NCBI GenBank assembly: GCA_027311065.1
Contig: DAICZP010000137.1
Coordinates: 1 to 45,982, forward strand
DNA length: 45,982 bases
Direction of reading: 5' to 3'
DNA from: Thiomonas sp.
GTDB lineage: Bacteria; Pseudomonadota; Gammaproteobacteria; Burkholderiales; Burkholderiaceae_C
Shown piece by piece: positions 37,301 through 44,999 of this stretch (position 1 is the first letter of the stretch; every line of letters starts with the position of its first letter). Position numbers and translations under genes: made by a program. Under the pieces are notes generated by a model. The model made no database searches. It saw only the letters and a program-made list of their open reading frames with translations, and was not told where the DNA came from.

Positions 37301-37463
37301 GGAAATCCAGAAGCCACTGGCGATTGTCGTGGTCGGTGGTCTGGTCAGTTCAACTGCGTTGACCCTCGTGCTGCTGCCGCTTCTTTTCGCCCGTTTCGGT
37401 CTGCCACCCGAAGCGCGCAGCGATGCACGCGTCGAAACCCCGAATTCCCCGGAGGAAGCATGA
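34323..37463 (+). CDS. RND efflux pump, heavy-metal-exporter (CusA/CzcA) type
   Basis: A 1046-residue inner-membrane pump with two sets of TM helices and large periplasmic loops. TM4 contains GMLVDAAVVVVEN with Asp402 and Glu409, the proton-relay residues of the HME subfamily; the extra Asp found in CzcA six residues earlier is Ala here, as in CusA. The periplasmic methionines that bind Cu/Ag in CusA are not recognisable around MDEGDVIVQLQKSPSVSLG and VSEMLTGARGDLVIKV, so the substrate is open. It begins inside the adaptor stop and its own stop overlaps the next gene. Neighbours and order (adaptor, pump, outer-membrane channel) form a complete tripartite system. Confidence 0.94.
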   Translation: MMLQSITRFALRQRLLVAGATLALVVAGVAAWRALPIDAFPDVSTPQVKVIVKAPGMTPEEVETRIVLPVEQEVLGIANKRVVRSTSKYGIADMTVDFNEGTDIYWARQQVGEALTAVRGDLPANAQAALAPITTPLSDLFMFTIEGDASLEQKRSVLQWMIRPALRTVPGVADVNMLGGDIRTFVVRPQPARMAAWNVTLTTLRTALSANNSNDGAGRLNEGEEARVVRVQGALQDLDDIRNTVVATVRGIPVRVSDIAEVDIESATRNGAVTADGRGEAVEGIVLGLRGANAGRVVDGVKQRLAELAPRLPAGMRVRVFYDRSQLVGRAVSTVTHALGEAVVLVMVMLLLFLGSWRAALVVALTLPLSALATFILMRWAGMSANLMSLGGLAIALGMLVDAAVVVVENLVNHLAHDPARMTDRNPGGATSDRLTRILHGVSEVSSPVLAGVAIIAIVFLPLLSLEGLEGKLFGPVATTIVFALGASLLIALTIVPVAASLLLKAASHDDPWLVRQVNAGYRRLLDWSFTHARVVVVLALAALVVAGFAYTRVGKTFMPTMDEGDVIVQLQKSPSVSLGTTAAMDMRVQRAILQGVPEVKAVIARSGSDDLGLDPMGLNETDTFLVLKPPSDWRRGGKDAVIAALRHVLERFPGLDFSFSQPIEMRVSEMLTGARGDLVIKVFGPELAQLVELSRQITAVLRGLPGAQDVLGARSEGLQYLTVQVDRLAAGRAGFNAESLQQDLRALVEGQPIGTVLEGVHRTPLLLRGNSTLRADPQAFADVMVTAPDGVTYPLRQLARLQLTQGPMLVSHEDGSRFATVRANVGGRDLVGFVADAKAAVAQRVKLPPGVRLEWGGQFENQQRAAARLALVVPAALALIFLLLMTTFGSIRQSMLVFANIPFALVGGVIALWASGAYMSVPASVGFIALLGIAVLNGVVLVSHFNALLLRGQPLVQAVREGAQRRLRPVLMTASITALGLVPLLMASGPGSEIQKPLAIVVVGGLVSSTALTLVLLPLLFARFGLPPEARSDARVETPNSPEEA

Positions 37464-38776
37464 AAGCGAACATTATTCTTGGCGCCCTGCTCGGTGCGCT
37501 GCTGACGGCCGCGACAAGCGCCGCTCCCGCTCCTGTCGTTGCCGCTTCGACGGCCATGCGAGCGTCTGCACTGCCCTCGATCGAGGCCTTGCCGCAGCCG
37601 ACCTTGCCCACCATCGCCGCCGTTGACGCCGCACTGCGAGGGTCACCCTCGGTGGAGGCGGCACGCGCGCTGCGCGATGCCGCCTCCCGCAATGGGGATG
37701 TGCTACGCATCGGAAACCAGGAAGTCAATGTGCAGGTGCAGACGCAAAGCCGGCGCGTCGGCGCCGGCCCCGATGCCGGACGCTACGGCGAATGGCAGAT
37801 TTTGGTGTCCAGACCTTTGCGCTGGCCCGGGCAGGCCGCGGCTGATGCCGCCGTTGCCGAAAGTGGTGCGTCGATGGCCGCCGTCGGTGTCGGCGACGCG
37901 GCCCACGAGGCGCGCCGGCAGTTGTTGCAACTGTGGTTCGATGCGCGCCGTGCTTCTGCGCTGGCCGCATTGCAAGAGCGTTCCGCTGCCCTGATGCAGC
38001 AACAACGCGACGCCATGCAACGCCGTCGCGCCCTCGGCGATGCGAGCCAGATGGAACTGGATCAGATCGACGCCGAGACCGCGCTCGAATGGGCGCAGGC
38101 ACGACTTGCGCGCGGACGTGCCTCTGCTGCCGAGGCGCTGCTCCGTACGCGCATGCCTTTGCTCGATGATGCGCCGATCGAGCCCGTTGATGTCAGCCCT
38201 GGTGCATCCGACGATGCCCTGATCGCCGACGTCCTCGCGCATAATCCCACGCTCGCGCTTGCGCGCGCGAGTGTGCGGGAAGCACGCGCGCTGGCCGCGC
38301 AAGCGGATGCCCTTCGCACACCGCAACCAACCGTGGGCATGTACGTTGGAAACGAGCGCGGTGGCGCCGAACGGCTGGTTGGCGTGCAGATCGGCGTTGC
38401 CCTGGGATCCGGTGCACGGTCCGCCCGAGCCGATGCGCAGGCGGCTGCAGCGCGCGCGGCACAGTGGCACGCCACGGACGTCGAACAACGATTGCGGGCG
38501 CAGCTGCGTGCCGCGCTGGCACAACGCGATGCTCTGCGCGCCAGCGCGGCCGCCTTGCTGCAGGCAGGAACCGCGCAGGCGCTGGCGGCTGACCGCCTTC
38601 AACGTGCTTACGCACTTGGCGAAGCCGGCCTCGGAGACTGGCTGCAGCAGCGCCGCCGCGCATTGCAGTCGATCCAGGAACTCATGGGCGCGCGCTTCGA
38701 TGCCGCCATGCTCTCGGCGCAGCTACGGCTCGACGCAGGCCTGCTGTGGCGCGATGACAGCCGGACTTCCGGTTGA
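37460..38776 (+). CDS. TolC-family outer membrane efflux protein (CzcC/CusC-like)
   Basis: A 438-residue outer-membrane channel with a signal peptide (MKANIILGALLGALLTAATSAA). Two repeated long helical regions rich in Ala, Arg and Gln (RRQLLQLWFDARRASALAAL and the C-terminal AQLRAALAQRDALRASAAALL) are the coiled hairpins of the TolC fold. Residues LRWPGQAAADAAVAESGA and GVALGSGARSARADAQ are the paired segments before each hairpin. GGAGG at 37451 precedes the ATG, which overlaps the pump's stop by 4 bp. It completes the tripartite pump. Confidence 0.92.
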   Translation: MKANIILGALLGALLTAATSAAPAPVVAASTAMRASALPSIEALPQPTLPTIAAVDAALRGSPSVEAARALRDAASRNGDVLRIGNQEVNVQVQTQSRRVGAGPDAGRYGEWQILVSRPLRWPGQAAADAAVAESGASMAAVGVGDAAHEARRQLLQLWFDARRASALAALQERSAALMQQQRDAMQRRRALGDASQMELDQIDAETALEWAQARLARGRASAAEALLRTRMPLLDDAPIEPVDVSPGASDDALIADVLAHNPTLALARASVREARALAAQADALRTPQPTVGMYVGNERGGAERLVGVQIGVALGSGARSARADAQAAAARAAQWHATDVEQRLRAQLRAALAQRDALRASAAALLQAGTAQALAADRLQRAYALGEAGLGDWLQQRRRALQSIQELMGARFDAAMLSAQLRLDAGLLWRDDSRTSG

Positions 38777-38925
38777 CGATCCTGGTTTGCGATGTCCGCG
38801 GGACGCGCATGTCGGGTCTGAACGATGAACTTTGATCCCATGCGCGGCGAAGGCCCGCCGGCCCCAGGCGCAGCCCAGGGCTCGGTCGGGCATCGAGACG
38901 CCGGCCTCTGCCCTGGGCGTTGCCG

Positions 38926-40755
38926 TTACTCCCCGATGGCAAGTCCGGCCTCTCGGCGCCCGTCGTTGGCCCCCTCGATGCGGCCGGACGCGGGATCGAC
39001 GACGATGACCTCCGCGGCACCCCAGGGCGATGCCTCATGGAGTTTGTACCCCATGTGCTCGAGCGCACTGCGGGTGTCGGGCTCCAGGTAGCCAGGCTCG
39101 ACGTCGACGCGATCCGGATACCACTGCATATGCATGCGCGGTGCGTCGACCGCCTGCTGGGCATTCATTCCGAAGTCAAGCACGTTGACAATCGTTTCCA
39201 CCACGGTGGAAATAATGGTCGAACCGCCGGGGCTTCCCGTGAGCATCAAGGGTTTGCCGTCCTTCAGGACGATGGTCGGAGACATGGATGAAAGCGGCCG
39301 CTTGCCTGGCTGAATGGCATTGGCGTGCCCCTGCACGAGCCCGAACAGATTCGGGACGCCGGGCTTGGACGTGAAGTCGTCCATTTCGTTGTTGAGCAGG
39401 AATCCGGTATCGTCCGCCATCAGGCCCGAACCGAACAGGGCGTTGATGGTGTAGGTGATTGCGACCGCGTTACCCCGCCTGTCGAGCACCGAGAAATGGG
39501 TGGTGTGCATGCCCTCGTCGTTGCCGCCCAGCCCCGGGACTTTGGCGGAAGGCGTGGCCGTATCGGGTTGAATCGCGGCACGGATGGCGTCGATGTGGTG
39601 CGTGGAGAGCAGCCGGTCAACCGGGTTTTTGACAAAGGCTGGGTCGCCCAGAACGGTATTGCGGTCGGCGAAGGCGTGGCGTTCGGCCTCGGCGAGTGTG
39701 TGGGAGAACCTGGAGGATCCCCAGCCCCACTGTTTGAGCGGCTCGTTTTCGAGAACCTGGAGAACCTCGCAGACGACGGTCCCGGACCCTGGGGGCGGTG
39801 CCGTGACGATACGTACATCGTGGTACGCGCATTCGAGGGGTTTGCGCCACACCGCGCGATAGTCGGCGAGGTCGGCGTGCGTCAGCAGGCCGCGCTGACG
39901 TTGACTTGCGGCGACCAGCGCATCGGCCGTGGGGCCCCGATAAAAGCCGTCGGTGCCGTGGTCGGCGATGCGCTGCAGCGTGCGCGCGAGCGCGGGTTGC
40001 CGCAACAGATGGCCCGCTTTCGGCACGCGCCCGTGATCGAGGAACGTGGCGGCGGCGATGGGATTGTCGCGCAGGGTGGACAGACTTTCATCCATGATGG
40101 CGATGTCGCCCGGGCCGAGCTTGAAGCCGTCGCGGGCGAGTTTGATCGCTGGCGCCATGACCTTTGCCAGCGGCATGGTTCCATAGCGCCTGAGCGCGTC
40201 GTTCAGACCCATGACCGTGCCCGGCACCCCGACCGAGAGAAATGTCTTCGTACTGCGCCCCGGTACCACCCGGCCTTCGGCGTCCTGGAACATGGTTTCG
40301 GTGGCCTGCCGCGGCGCCGTCTCGCGGAAGTCAAGGAACAGATTCCGGCCGTCCGCAAGGTGCAGGGTCATGAAACCGCCACCACCGATATTGCCGCAGC
40401 ATGGGTTGACCACGGCAAGCGCGTAGCCCATGGCGACCGCGGCGTCGACGGCGTTACCGCCTGCGCGCAAGACCGCCAGGCCGACGCGGCTGGCCTCATG
40501 TTGCTCGCTCGCCACCATCGCGTGCATGGCCTCGGCTGGTTGCGCCTGACGCCAACCGGGTACGGCTGTCGATGCCGTGTCGACCGGCAGGCCGGCGCAC
40601 GCACCGCTTTCAGCGGTCAGGAGGATGACGCCACCCAGGGCTACGGTGTGCCTGAGGCGCCTTGCGATGGACATGGGCAGGCCTGGGGAAGCCTTGCGCT
40701 CTGGGGAATGTGTCCTGGGTACAAACGGAATCTGGAACCAAGCGCGCGATTTCAT
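38926..40755 (-). CDS. ggt: Gamma-glutamyltransferase
   Basis: Periplasmic enzyme that cleaves the gamma-glutamyl bond of glutathione and related peptides. The 609-residue precursor autoprocesses before Thr418 in GMHTTHFSVLD to give large and small subunits. Both contain the usual motifs: LRAGGNAVDAAVAMGYALAV, NIGGGGFM and RETAP in the large one, SMSPTIVL and TGSPGGSTII in the small one. The start at 40755 has GAGGAG at ideal distance on the minus strand; it gives an unusually long signal-peptide N-region (about 37 residues before the hydrophobic stretch), so the ATG at 40674 is the alternative. It converges on the efflux operon and shares no operon. Sulfur recovery from glutathione would fit the neighbouring sulfate-assimilation genes. 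Confidence 0.94.
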   Translation of the reverse strand: MKSRAWFQIPFVPRTHSPERKASPGLPMSIARRLRHTVALGGVILLTAESGACAGLPVDTASTAVPGWRQAQPAEAMHAMVASEQHEASRVGLAVLRAGGNAVDAAVAMGYALAVVNPCCGNIGGGGFMTLHLADGRNLFLDFRETAPRQATETMFQDAEGRVVPGRSTKTFLSVGVPGTVMGLNDALRRYGTMPLAKVMAPAIKLARDGFKLGPGDIAIMDESLSTLRDNPIAAATFLDHGRVPKAGHLLRQPALARTLQRIADHGTDGFYRGPTADALVAASQRQRGLLTHADLADYRAVWRKPLECAYHDVRIVTAPPPGSGTVVCEVLQVLENEPLKQWGWGSSRFSHTLAEAERHAFADRNTVLGDPAFVKNPVDRLLSTHHIDAIRAAIQPDTATPSAKVPGLGGNDEGMHTTHFSVLDRRGNAVAITYTINALFGSGLMADDTGFLLNNEMDDFTSKPGVPNLFGLVQGHANAIQPGKRPLSSMSPTIVLKDGKPLMLTGSPGGSTIISTVVETIVNVLDFGMNAQQAVDAPRMHMQWYPDRVDVEPGYLEPDTRSALEHMGYKLHEASPWGAAEVIVVDPASGRIEGANDGRREAGLAIGE

Positions 40756-40941
40756 CCTGGAGTCTCCTCAGGTTTGATGGTTGGGTGCGCAGCTGCCGCC
40801 AGCGGCTCGACATGGATGTGGATGGTTGCGCCTGGGGCATCCACCGCATATACGCCGCGCCATCTAACGGTATGAGAACACTGTCGTTTTTTTTTCGGGT
40901 TGTCATTACTACGATTCGATTTAGTTCCAGGAAGTTCCACG

Positions 40942-41031
40942 ATGTCCATTGAAGCGTCAATCATCGGTCTTGTCTCCAGCGTCGTCATCGGGGCGACGGG
41001 TGTCGGCGCCGGTCATCGACTGAAAGACTAA
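40942..41031 (+). CDS. Small hydrophobic ORF (29 residues) directly before cysI
   Basis: Reads MSIEASIIGLVSSVVIGATG followed by VGAGHRLKD and TAA. AGGAAG lies 7-12 bases upstream of its ATG, a proper ribosome site, and its stop is only 5 bp before the cysI ATG. It has a single hydrophobic stretch (about 5-24) with a basic end, as for a tiny membrane protein. It lacks Cys, so it is not an obvious cysteine attenuator peptide. No family recognised. It may be a small membrane protein or a coupling leader for cysI, which itself has no good ribosome site. Confidence 0.55.
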   Translation: MSIEASIIGLVSSVVIGATGVGAGHRLKD

Positions 41032-41036
41032 CCACC

Positions 41037-42746
41037 ATGTACGCTTACACCGACTTCGATCGCCGTTTTGTCCGTGCGCGCGCTGCGCAATATCGCGATC
41101 AGCTCCAGCGCTTCCTGGCCGGCGAACTCGGCGCCGAGGAATTCAAGCCCCTGCGCTTGCAGAACGGCTGGTATGTCCAGCGTCATGCGCCGATGGCCCG
41201 GATTGCTGTGCCATACGGTGCCCTGACTCCGACGAAGCTGCGGGCGTTGGCGGATATCGCCGAGCACTTTGACCGTGGCTACGCCCATGTGACGACGCGC
41301 CAGAACGTCCAGTTCAACTGGATCCCGCTGGATCGCAGCGCCGACGTGATGGACTTGCTCGCCGACGTCGACATGCACGGCATCCAGACCAGCGGGAATT
41401 GCGTGCGCAACATCACCACCGACGCGTTCGCGGGGATCGCGCCCGATGAGGTTGTCGACCCGCGCCCCTTTTGCGAAATCCTGCGTCAATGGAGCACGCT
41501 CCATCCCGAGTTTGCTTTCCTTCCACGCAAATTCAAGATTGCGGTGTCCGGCGCCGAGGAAGATCGCGTGGCTGCGGGCTGGTATGACATTGGCTTGCAG
41601 GCGCTTCGCAACGCCGACGGCGAGGTGGGGTTTCGTGTGCGTGTTGGTGGTGGAATGGGCCGCACCCCCATGATCGGCACCGTGGTTCGCGCATTTCTTC
41701 CCTGGACCGAGCTGCTGCTGTACGTGGAAGCCATTTTGCGCGTCTACAACAGCTATGGCCGTCGTGACAACATCTGGAAGGCACGGATCAAGATCCTGGT
41801 GAAAGCCGAGGGGCAGCGCTTCATCGACGCCGTCGAGCAGGAGTTCGCGGCAATCTTGCACGATGACCTCGATGGCGTGGCGCATCGCCTCACGTCGCAG
41901 GAGTTGGCGCGCGTGACGGCCGGGTTTGCGCCGCCACCACTGGCTTGCATGGATGTGGCACCGGTGCCTGCACCGACGTCGTCGGCCTACACCCGCTGGG
42001 TCCAGCGCAACGTGCGTGCCCACCGCGTCGCAGGCATGCGTGCGGTCACGCTGTCGCTCAAGCGGGTGGGCCAGGCGCCGGGAGATGTCACCACGGCGCA
42101 GTTACGCGCGGCGGCTGATCTCGGCGAGCGTTTCAGCGCCGGAGAAGTGCGCATCACCCATGAGCAGAATCTGGTGTTGCCTTGGGTCCGCGAGGACGCA
42201 TTGCCCGTGCTTTGGGAGGCGGCACGGGCCGCGGGATTCGCCAGCCCCAATATCGGGCTGCTCACCGACATGATTGCCTGCCCGGGCGGCGACGTGTGCT
42301 CGCTGGCGAACGCGCGTTCCTTGCCGATCGCGGCGCGCATCGCCGAGCGCTGGACCGACCTGGACGAGCTGTTCGATATTGGTGATCTCGCCTTGAACAT
42401 CAGCGGTTGCATCAACTCCTGCGGCCACCATCACAGCGGGCACATCGGTATTCTCGGCGTCGACAAGGATGGGTCCGAGTGGTATCAGGTCACCGTGGGC
42501 GGCGCCGACGGCTCGAACGCCGGCCCTGCCGCCGGCCCGGGTCGGATCATTGGCCCCTCTTTCACGGCCGACGAGGTTCCCGAGGTGGTCGAGGCGCTGG
42601 TCGCTGTCTACCTGGCACGGCGCGGCGCGGGCGAGCGTTTTGTCGATTTTGCGCGGCGCGTCGGCTCCGAACCATTCAGGGCAGCGGCGGACGCGGTGCG
42701 CCGTGCCACCGCGCCAGTCACATCGAACGAGGATGCAGTGGCATGA
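41037..42746 (+). CDS. cysI: Sulfite reductase hemoprotein (assimilatory, siroheme/4Fe-4S)
   Basis: Reduces sulfite to sulfide for cysteine synthesis. The 569-residue protein has the two-fold nitrite/sulfite reductase repeat: first half RITTRQ-type segment (HVTTRQNVQFNWIPL), second half EVRITHEQNLVLPW. The four cluster ligands are Cys415 and Cys421 (CPGGDVC) and Cys458 and Cys462 (CINSC) in SGCINSCGHHHSGHIG, the siroheme-[4Fe-4S] signature. No flavoprotein subunit CysJ is in the window; electrons probably come from ferredoxin or the DUF934 neighbour. The next gene overlaps by 4 bp. Confidence 0.95.
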   Translation: MYAYTDFDRRFVRARAAQYRDQLQRFLAGELGAEEFKPLRLQNGWYVQRHAPMARIAVPYGALTPTKLRALADIAEHFDRGYAHVTTRQNVQFNWIPLDRSADVMDLLADVDMHGIQTSGNCVRNITTDAFAGIAPDEVVDPRPFCEILRQWSTLHPEFAFLPRKFKIAVSGAEEDRVAAGWYDIGLQALRNADGEVGFRVRVGGGMGRTPMIGTVVRAFLPWTELLLYVEAILRVYNSYGRRDNIWKARIKILVKAEGQRFIDAVEQEFAAILHDDLDGVAHRLTSQELARVTAGFAPPPLACMDVAPVPAPTSSAYTRWVQRNVRAHRVAGMRAVTLSLKRVGQAPGDVTTAQLRAAADLGERFSAGEVRITHEQNLVLPWVREDALPVLWEAARAAGFASPNIGLLTDMIACPGGDVCSLANARSLPIAARIAERWTDLDELFDIGDLALNISGCINSCGHHHSGHIGILGVDKDGSEWYQVTVGGADGSNAGPAAGPGRIIGPSFTADEVPEVVEALVAVYLARRGAGERFVDFARRVGSEPFRAAADAVRRATAPVTSNEDAVA

Positions 42747-43237
42747 GGATTCTTTCCATCACCGATGACACCTGGCAGCGCGCCGAGGGCGCCGCCCCCG
42801 CTCCGGCCGATCAGCTGTTGCTGACGCCGGCGCAATGGCGTGAGGTCGGCGCGACCTGGCCCACGCATCTGGCAGTCGGCTTGCTGGTCGGCAACGACGA
42901 CGACGTTCAGACCCTGGGTTTTTCGCTCGCGCCGTTCGTGACCATCGCCCTGCAATTTCCGCGCTGGACGGACGGGCGCGCCTACAGCCAGGCGCGGCTG
43001 TTGCGACGCAGGTTGCGCTACACCGGCGAGTTGCGGGCGGTCGGCGACGTGGTGGTCGACGTGGCGCTTCCGCTGGCACGCACCGGCTTCGATGCAGCGG
43101 TGTTGCGTCACGGCGAGTCGCGCGAGGCGGCATTGCGCGCCCTGCGGTTTTTCGACGGACTGCTTCCAGCCGGCAATCCTTTCTACCAGGGCGATGCGCA
43201 AGAGCCGCGCCCGTTGTTTGCACGGGGACACCGATGA
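42743..43237 (+). CDS. DUF934 protein of the sulfite reductase operon
   Basis: A 164-residue soluble protein beginning MRILSITDDTWQRAEG. It has the family core FVTIALQFPRWTDGRAYSQ and RLRYTGELRAVGDVVVD, characteristic of DUF934 proteins encoded next to cysI in proteobacteria lacking cysJ. Its biochemical role is not known; electron transfer or assembly of sulfite reductase has been suggested only by neighbourhood. Start and stop overlap cysI and cysH by 4 bp each (ATGA), so it is translated in strict coupling with both. Confidence 0.92.
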   Translation: MRILSITDDTWQRAEGAAPAPADQLLLTPAQWREVGATWPTHLAVGLLVGNDDDVQTLGFSLAPFVTIALQFPRWTDGRAYSQARLLRRRLRYTGELRAVGDVVVDVALPLARTGFDAAVLRHGESREAALRALRFFDGLLPAGNPFYQGDAQEPRPLFARGHR

Positions 43238-44043
43238 ACGATGCACGCACATTCGCGCGGCCAAGCGCGGCCTACGCATCGCATGAGGAGGCGGCACGTG
43301 CCCTGCTGCGCGCGGCCGTCGATGAATTTGGCGACACCCTGGTGCTGGCCAGCAGCATGGGCGTCGAGGACATGGTGCTCACCGACCTGATTGCACGCGA
43401 TGCTCTTGGCGTGTCGGTGGCGACGTTGGATACAGGGATGCTGCATCCGGAAACGCTGGCCCTCGTCGACACCGTACGCAGTCACTACGGGATCGGCGTC
43501 GAGGTCTGGCACCCCGATGTGCAGACCGTGGCGGCATTCGTCGCCCGCGAGGGCGCGCAACCCATGTACCGCAGCATCCAGTTGCGCCATGCGTGCTGCG
43601 CGTTGCGCAAGCTCGAGCCGCTGGAACGCATGTTGCGCGGCCGCCGGGCCTGGATCGCGGGCCTGCGGCGCGAGCAGTCGCCTGGGCGCGCCGCCGCGGC
43701 CGTGCGCGAGGTCGATGCCCAGGGACGGGTCAAGCTCAGTCCGTTGCTGAACTGGACGCTGGGAGACATCTGGCACTACGTCGCCGCCCACGGTGTGCCC
43801 TACAACCCGCTGCACGATCAACACTACCCCAGCATCGGCTGTGCGCCATGCACGCGCCCGATTTCCGTCGGCGAGGATGTCCGCGCCGGACGCTGGTGGT
43901 GGGAGCAGGACGCTGCGAAGGAGTGCGGATTGCATGCGCACCACGATCAGCAGCCCGCTTCCCTCGTTTCACCGATCCACCCAATCCAGCGCGTTGACGA
44001 CGCAACCGACACGCAACGCATTGATCCCGGAGCCCCAGTATGA
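43234..44043 (+). CDS. cysH: Adenylyl-sulfate (APS) reductase CysH
   Basis: Reduces activated sulfate to sulfite with thioredoxin or glutathione. The 269-residue protein has the PAPS-reductase fold with LASSMGVEDMVL and LDTGMLHPET, the arginine segment around GLRREQSP, and the catalytic KECGLH (Cys231). The extra cysteines Cys121-Cys122 (RHACCALRK) and Cys203/Cys206 (IGCAPCTRP) bind a [4Fe-4S] cluster and mark it as an APS rather than PAPS reductase, which agrees with the absence of a cysC kinase in the visible operon. Overlaps DUF934 and cysD by 4 bp. Confidence 0.95.
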   Translation: MNDARTFARPSAAYASHEEAARALLRAAVDEFGDTLVLASSMGVEDMVLTDLIARDALGVSVATLDTGMLHPETLALVDTVRSHYGIGVEVWHPDVQTVAAFVAREGAQPMYRSIQLRHACCALRKLEPLERMLRGRRAWIAGLRREQSPGRAAAAVREVDAQGRVKLSPLLNWTLGDIWHYVAAHGVPYNPLHDQHYPSIGCAPCTRPISVGEDVRAGRWWWEQDAAKECGLHAHHDQQPASLVSPIHPIQRVDDATDTQRIDPGAPV

Positions 44044-44999
44044 ACGCTTTTGTCGACCCGACCCGGCTGCTGCCGGTGATCGATCACCGTCACCTCGACG
44101 CACTCGAAGAGGAAGCGATTTTCGTGCTGCGAGAGGTCGCAGGCGCGTTCGAGCGCCCTGCATTGCTGTTTTCGGGGGGCAAGGATTCCTGCGTTGTCCT
44201 GCGGTTGGCGGAAAAGGCGTTCGGCCGCCGATTGACCGGGGGTGGGTTCGACGCTTGCCTGCCGTTTCCGCTGCTTCACGTCGATACGGGTCATAATTTC
44301 CCGGAGGTCATCGCCTTCCGCGACCAGCTCGTGGCGGCGCGCGGCCATGCCTTGCAGGTGGCGCACCTTGACGCGTCGATCGCGCGGGGTACGGTGCGCC
44401 TTGGACATGCGCTGGAGTCGCGCAATCCGCATCAAAGCGTCGCCTTGCTGGAAGCAGTGGACGCGAACCGCTTCGATTGCCTGATCGGGGGGGCGCGCCG
44501 CGACGAGGAAAAGGCGCGGGCCAAGGAGCGCATCTTCAGTCACCGCGATCATTTCGGACAGTGGTTGCCCAAGGAGCAGCGGCCGGAGCTATGGTCGCTG
44601 TTCAATACCCGGTTGCGTCCCGGCGAGCATTTCCGGGCCTTTCCGATCAGCAACTGGACCGAACTCGACGTGTGGCTGTACATCGCCCGCGAAGCGGTCG
44701 AACTGCCGACCCTCTACTACCGCCATGCGCGTGAGGTCGTCCGTCGTCGTGGTCTCCTGGTGCCGGTCACGCCGGTGACGCCACCGCAGCCGGGAGAAGA
44801 GGTGGAGACCGTGGACGTGCGCTTCCGGACCGTGGGTGACATGACGTGCACGTGCCCGGTCGAGAGCGCGGCTGCCGATGCCGCTGCGGTGATCGAGGAA
44901 ACGGTGGTGGCGACGCTCAGCGAGCGCGGCGCGACCCGGATGGACGACCGCAGCTCCGATAGCGCGATGGAGCGGCGCAAAAAGGAAGGATATTTCTGA
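44040..44999 (+). CDS. cysD: Sulfate adenylyltransferase subunit CysD
   Basis: Catalytic PP-loop subunit of ATP sulfurylase, making APS from sulfate and ATP with CysN. The 319-residue protein carries the PP-loop SGGKDS (45-50), then LLHVDTGHNFPEV, the conserved RRDEEKARAKERIFS, and the C-terminal FRTVGDMTCTCPVES and MERRKKEGYF. Its ATG overlaps cysH by 4 bp, and its stop overlaps the cysN ATG by one base, so the whole operon is translationally coupled. Confidence 0.97.
   Translation: MNAFVDPTRLLPVIDHRHLDALEEEAIFVLREVAGAFERPALLFSGGKDSCVVLRLAEKAFGRRLTGGGFDACLPFPLLHVDTGHNFPEVIAFRDQLVAARGHALQVAHLDASIARGTVRLGHALESRNPHQSVALLEAVDANRFDCLIGGARRDEEKARAKERIFSHRDHFGQWLPKEQRPELWSLFNTRLRPGEHFRAFPISNWTELDVWLYIAREAVELPTLYYRHAREVVRRRGLLVPVTPVTPPQPGEEVETVDVRFRTVGDMTCTCPVESAAADAAAVIEETVVATLSERGATRMDDRSSDSAMERRKKEGYF

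Noticed and set aside
39325-40875. Long plus-strand open frame (516 codons) across the ggt gene
   Set aside because: It is antisense to ggt, whose motifs are complete on the minus strand. The translation has no recognisable domain and is an artefact of high GC.
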